A stretch of DNA of 64,000 nt from Odiellus spinosus (taxonomy: Eukaryota > Arthropoda > Arachnida > Opiliones > Phalangiidae): NCBI GenBank assembly GCA_963920705.1, contig OY987226.1, positions 18,075,600-18,139,599 of the forward strand, read 5' to 3'. Under the pieces are notes generated by a model that was not told where the DNA came from, did not search any database, and was given only the letters and a program-made list of their open reading frames with translations. Made by a program: the position numbers and the translations under genes. Position 1 is the stretch's first letter; every line of letters starts with the position of its first letter. Below are positions 61,033-64,000 of this stretch, in pieces.

Positions 61033-64000
61033 GTAGGCAACCACTCACGCACAATCCTTTTTTTTCTCGCTTTAGTAGTAGTAGTAATAGTAGTAGCATT
61101 AGAAGTAGTACATCAGAACAAACACGCACCTATAAGCTTAATTTTTTCATTTTTCCGTTTATAACAATCTTCTTTTCTTCAATTTTATTTTCAAATTTTT
61201 ATTTCAATTTTAAATATTTGGTTTTAAAACTCACCCCCACCCCATCGTAACACCCCTATAAGACATTTAAAAAAATATCTTTTAATTTTTGTTCCAAGTT
61301 TGGTTTTCGTACATTTTTGTTGGGTCTTGCGTCAGTTTTTTAATTAGTTCTAAATATTTGTATTTTTTTTTTTTTTTTTGGTTTTAATTAGTATAAGTTT
61401 TCGTAGAAACAAAGGTGATTGTTTTTCTCAATCCGACAATTCAGTAAATGATAATGTAAGTTGTATATATTCGTCTAAGATTTCTCGGATAAAGTTAGTT
61501 TTGTATATTTGGAATATTCCCCGTTTAATTAATTTATATTATTGGATTCAAATTATACTACGACTTAGTATTCAAATATTGTAAACAGCAATTTATTTAC
61601 GTACCCTTAAGGAATTCGGTAAACACGACTCGTTGCGACCATTTTTGGTTTTCGATTCTGACAAAAAAAACATAATTATAAAAGCCCGTCTTGTCTATGT
61701 TTCCCCGGAAAACATTTTTAGCCAATGAGAGGCCTACCTGTGGAAGAGATATTCCAGGATATCATTTCGGGAAGTAGCTTCACATTCTCCAGCACTCCGC
61801 ACTATCTTGAAATAAATCGCTGGCTACATTTATATTGAGCTTGAGCTACATTCACGTCAGATACTAAGAAGAAATCATTTTTATCCCATTTTTAATGTTA
61901 AAATCAAATTTTTAAACTAATAATTATATTTATTGACAAATGATCGTAACATTTTACCCTACAATTTGATAATTTGGCCTTTTCAAACGGTAAAAACGAT
62001 TTCAAAGATTGTGTGAACGTGGCTTTAGAAAATTATCTATTTATGATACTCTTAATTAAGTTTAATTTCTATTCCTAGAAATTCTAAATTAATTTCAATA
62101 ACATTTCCTGTAAGATAGCTTTCCCTTGAACAGCGATGTTGGTAGGATTAAACATTTTTACAGGCGTTGAATACAAAATATATTGCATAGTTTTCCCTTA
62201 CAAGCGGTCTTTTCCTTAGACACCAAAGCGTTACGGTTGAAAGACTTTTACAGGCGCTAACTCTTTTAGCAAAACTAGAATCCCTTTACAATCTTGAAAA
62301 TAAGATAAATTACGTAGAAAAACCCGTTTATAATAATATTTCGGCCTTTTCTAAGGTTATAATTGAAACATAAACTTTCCTAGAATCAATTATCATTGAA
62401 TTTTATCGAAAAACAATCACGTGTATTAAATGTTTATAATTTAACTTTTTAATATTATAATTTATGGTATATTGGTTTTTCTTTTTCTTCTAAATCCGTT
62501 GTCTTAAAATTGTAGCGTGTTGTCTACAATTGACTAATGTTTTAATTGGCGTAATTTTCGAGTTTATTCGTTTTTAGTTGCACGTTAGTGATTTAAAATG
62601 TATTTTTTTATTTTAATTTCAAAATTCTATTTTTTTTTTTTTTTTCTAAATATTGCGTAATTAGAAATTTATTATATGTAATTGTCGTTTTCTCTACCTT
62701 TTCTTCGAGGGCTAAACTCGGGTGTGGGAGATTTGGGGCGTTGGTGGGGGTGGGGTTTAAAATTTTCAATTTGATTATTTTTCTATTCTTTTTACTTCTA
62801 TCCGTGTCTAATTATTTTAAATATATATATCTTTGAAATAAATGTTCATGAGAAGACATACTTCGTTGTGATAGCCTTCTAATAACGTCGGGACGAGTTT
62901 CAAACTCGAATTTATAGTTTTTTTTTTCGCTTCTTATCTTCAAATTTTATCATAAAATTTTATTTTTATTATGGCTTTTATATTTATATTTTAATTTTTT
63001 TTTGGTTCCGTTTAATACGGATAATAAACGCCTACGTCTACGTGTATATTTTACATTAGGAACTAAAATATACAGACGTTCGCGTTACGCGTTCACGGGC
63101 TATAAACGTAAAAAAAATATTACGGTATATATTTTAATGATTAATTGGCGTTAATTTATTTATTATTACGAATTTTTTGGAGCCCTATTGGAGTTCAAAA
63201 TGAGATTATTATACATAAATATATATTTATTTGTTATTCATGGTTATGAATTAATTTTTAAAATACTTAAAATCCAGGAGATTTTAATTTATTTATTTCA
63301 AATAATATTCAATAACCAAATTAAAATAAATTAACTACATTTTAAAATCCCATTAAGTAGTACGATAATAATTAATATTTTAATTAAAAATAAATTAAAT
63401 TTAAAATAAATATAATTTATTATTAATTATTTTAATAATTCACAACTATCTTATTAATTGTCCGAATATAACGTCATTGATCTCATTTTGAAGCTTAGTT
63501 TGAGCTATATTCAAATTCGTAATTATATTTATCCGTACAATTTAAGTATAAATTTAAAATCAATTATTTAAATATACTAACGGTCAATGTTGCCTTTGAT
63601 TATAAAAGGGTTTTTTAAGAGTTTCTTAGCCTTTATTAGTGCTCTTAGGTGACTTTGATCGAGAGTATAACGGTAATTAGAAAGAATAATACTCGAAAAA
63701 AATAAATCGCAATGATGGTATAATTAAAGTAATTAATTTAATTATAATTCCAATCAAGGAGGTCTCTCGTCATGTAATTAAATACGTAAAAGAAAAAAAA
63801 TACAAATTCATATAATTTAGGGACAAATTATTCCTCTATTAACCCTATTTCTCTTTTGAATTTTACACAATTTTATTTTTTAATCCCAAAATTAATTAAA
63901 ACAAAACCCTAGACTTTTATCCATTTTTATTTTACTAATTATCTTTCAATGAATCTCAATCTCTCAAATCCAAATCTAACTCATTTTTTTTTACAAAACG
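61033..64000 (+). other. Teneurin intron, 5' part (next exon outside window)
   Basis: The intron starts GTAGGC. An AGT trinucleotide run lies at 61073-61111, with poly(T) runs near 61362 and 62625. The segment 61970-62030 (CAAACGG..GTGTGAACGTGGCT) resembles a family F end. The remainder is very AT-rich. No sequence resembling the next teneurin exon was found. Confidence 0.65.
61073..61111. repeat. Imperfect AGT trinucleotide microsatellite
   Basis: TAGTAGTAGTAGTAATAGTA and following units lie 40 bp inside the intron after the splice donor. Confidence 0.88.

Noticed and set aside
61033..64000. Search for the next teneurin exon
   Set aside because: No stretch encodes the expected transthyretin-like motifs; the next exon must lie beyond the window.

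Overview
The window is a stretch of an AT-rich animal genome, most probably an arthropod. It carries the middle of one gene on the + strand: a teneurin, closest by my recollection to arthropod Ten-m (odz). Eight exons are visible (1262-1602, 6724-6835, 13540-13644, 45483-45677, 51810-52019, 52150-52335, 52598-52744, 60825-61032). All have AG/GT borders, and their phases join into one open frame of 1,504 bp (about 501 codons). They encode, in order, the extracellular membrane-proximal region, a short beta-rich segment, all eight teneurin EGF-like repeats, and the cysteine-rich segment that leads into the transthyretin-like domain. The cytoplasmic and transmembrane part lies upstream of the window. 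The NHL, YD-repeat shell and C-terminal parts lie downstream. EGF2 and EGF5 each lack one cysteine (tyrosine in its place), the arrangement known to leave free cysteines for covalent teneurin dimers.

The other ~98% is intron. Introns run from 130 bp (52020-52149) to about 31.8 kb (13645-45482). They hold many small non-autonomous DNA transposons, often with ends and target-site duplications that can be read directly. Family A (foldback, TTAA sites, ends AGGGAAACTT), family C (TTAA, AGGGAGGGTG), family K (TTAA, AGGGAGAATG), family B (about 530 bp, TA sites, ends GAGCTCGGAAT), family E (151-174 bp, TA sites, ends GAGATCGGGGTT) and family F are described, with three single elements, two of them with clean 8-bp duplications (hAT-like) and one with a 7-bp direct repeat. 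One 1.07-kb element (9180-10247) has inserted at the TTAA of a family A copy. It carries the first exon of a THAP-domain protein, which fits the Kolobok superfamily. Its end motif resembles those of families A, C and K, so it may be a relative of their transposase source.

Seven tandem arrays also lie in the introns: 41 bp near 12.7 kb, about 33 bp near 17.4 kb, 22 bp x about 57 at 23.2-24.4 kb, 27-30 bp at 43.8-45.1 kb, 8 bp at 50.8-51.4 kb, 24 bp at 57.2 kb, and an imperfect one at 1.7-2.1 kb. Those at 43.8-45.1 and 50.8-51.4 kb create long repetitive open frames that are not genes.

I see no second host gene, rRNA, convincing tRNA, CRISPR array or operon. I found no previously undescribed biological system. 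The noteworthy content is the teneurin exon architecture and the nested, TTAA-targeting transposon families.
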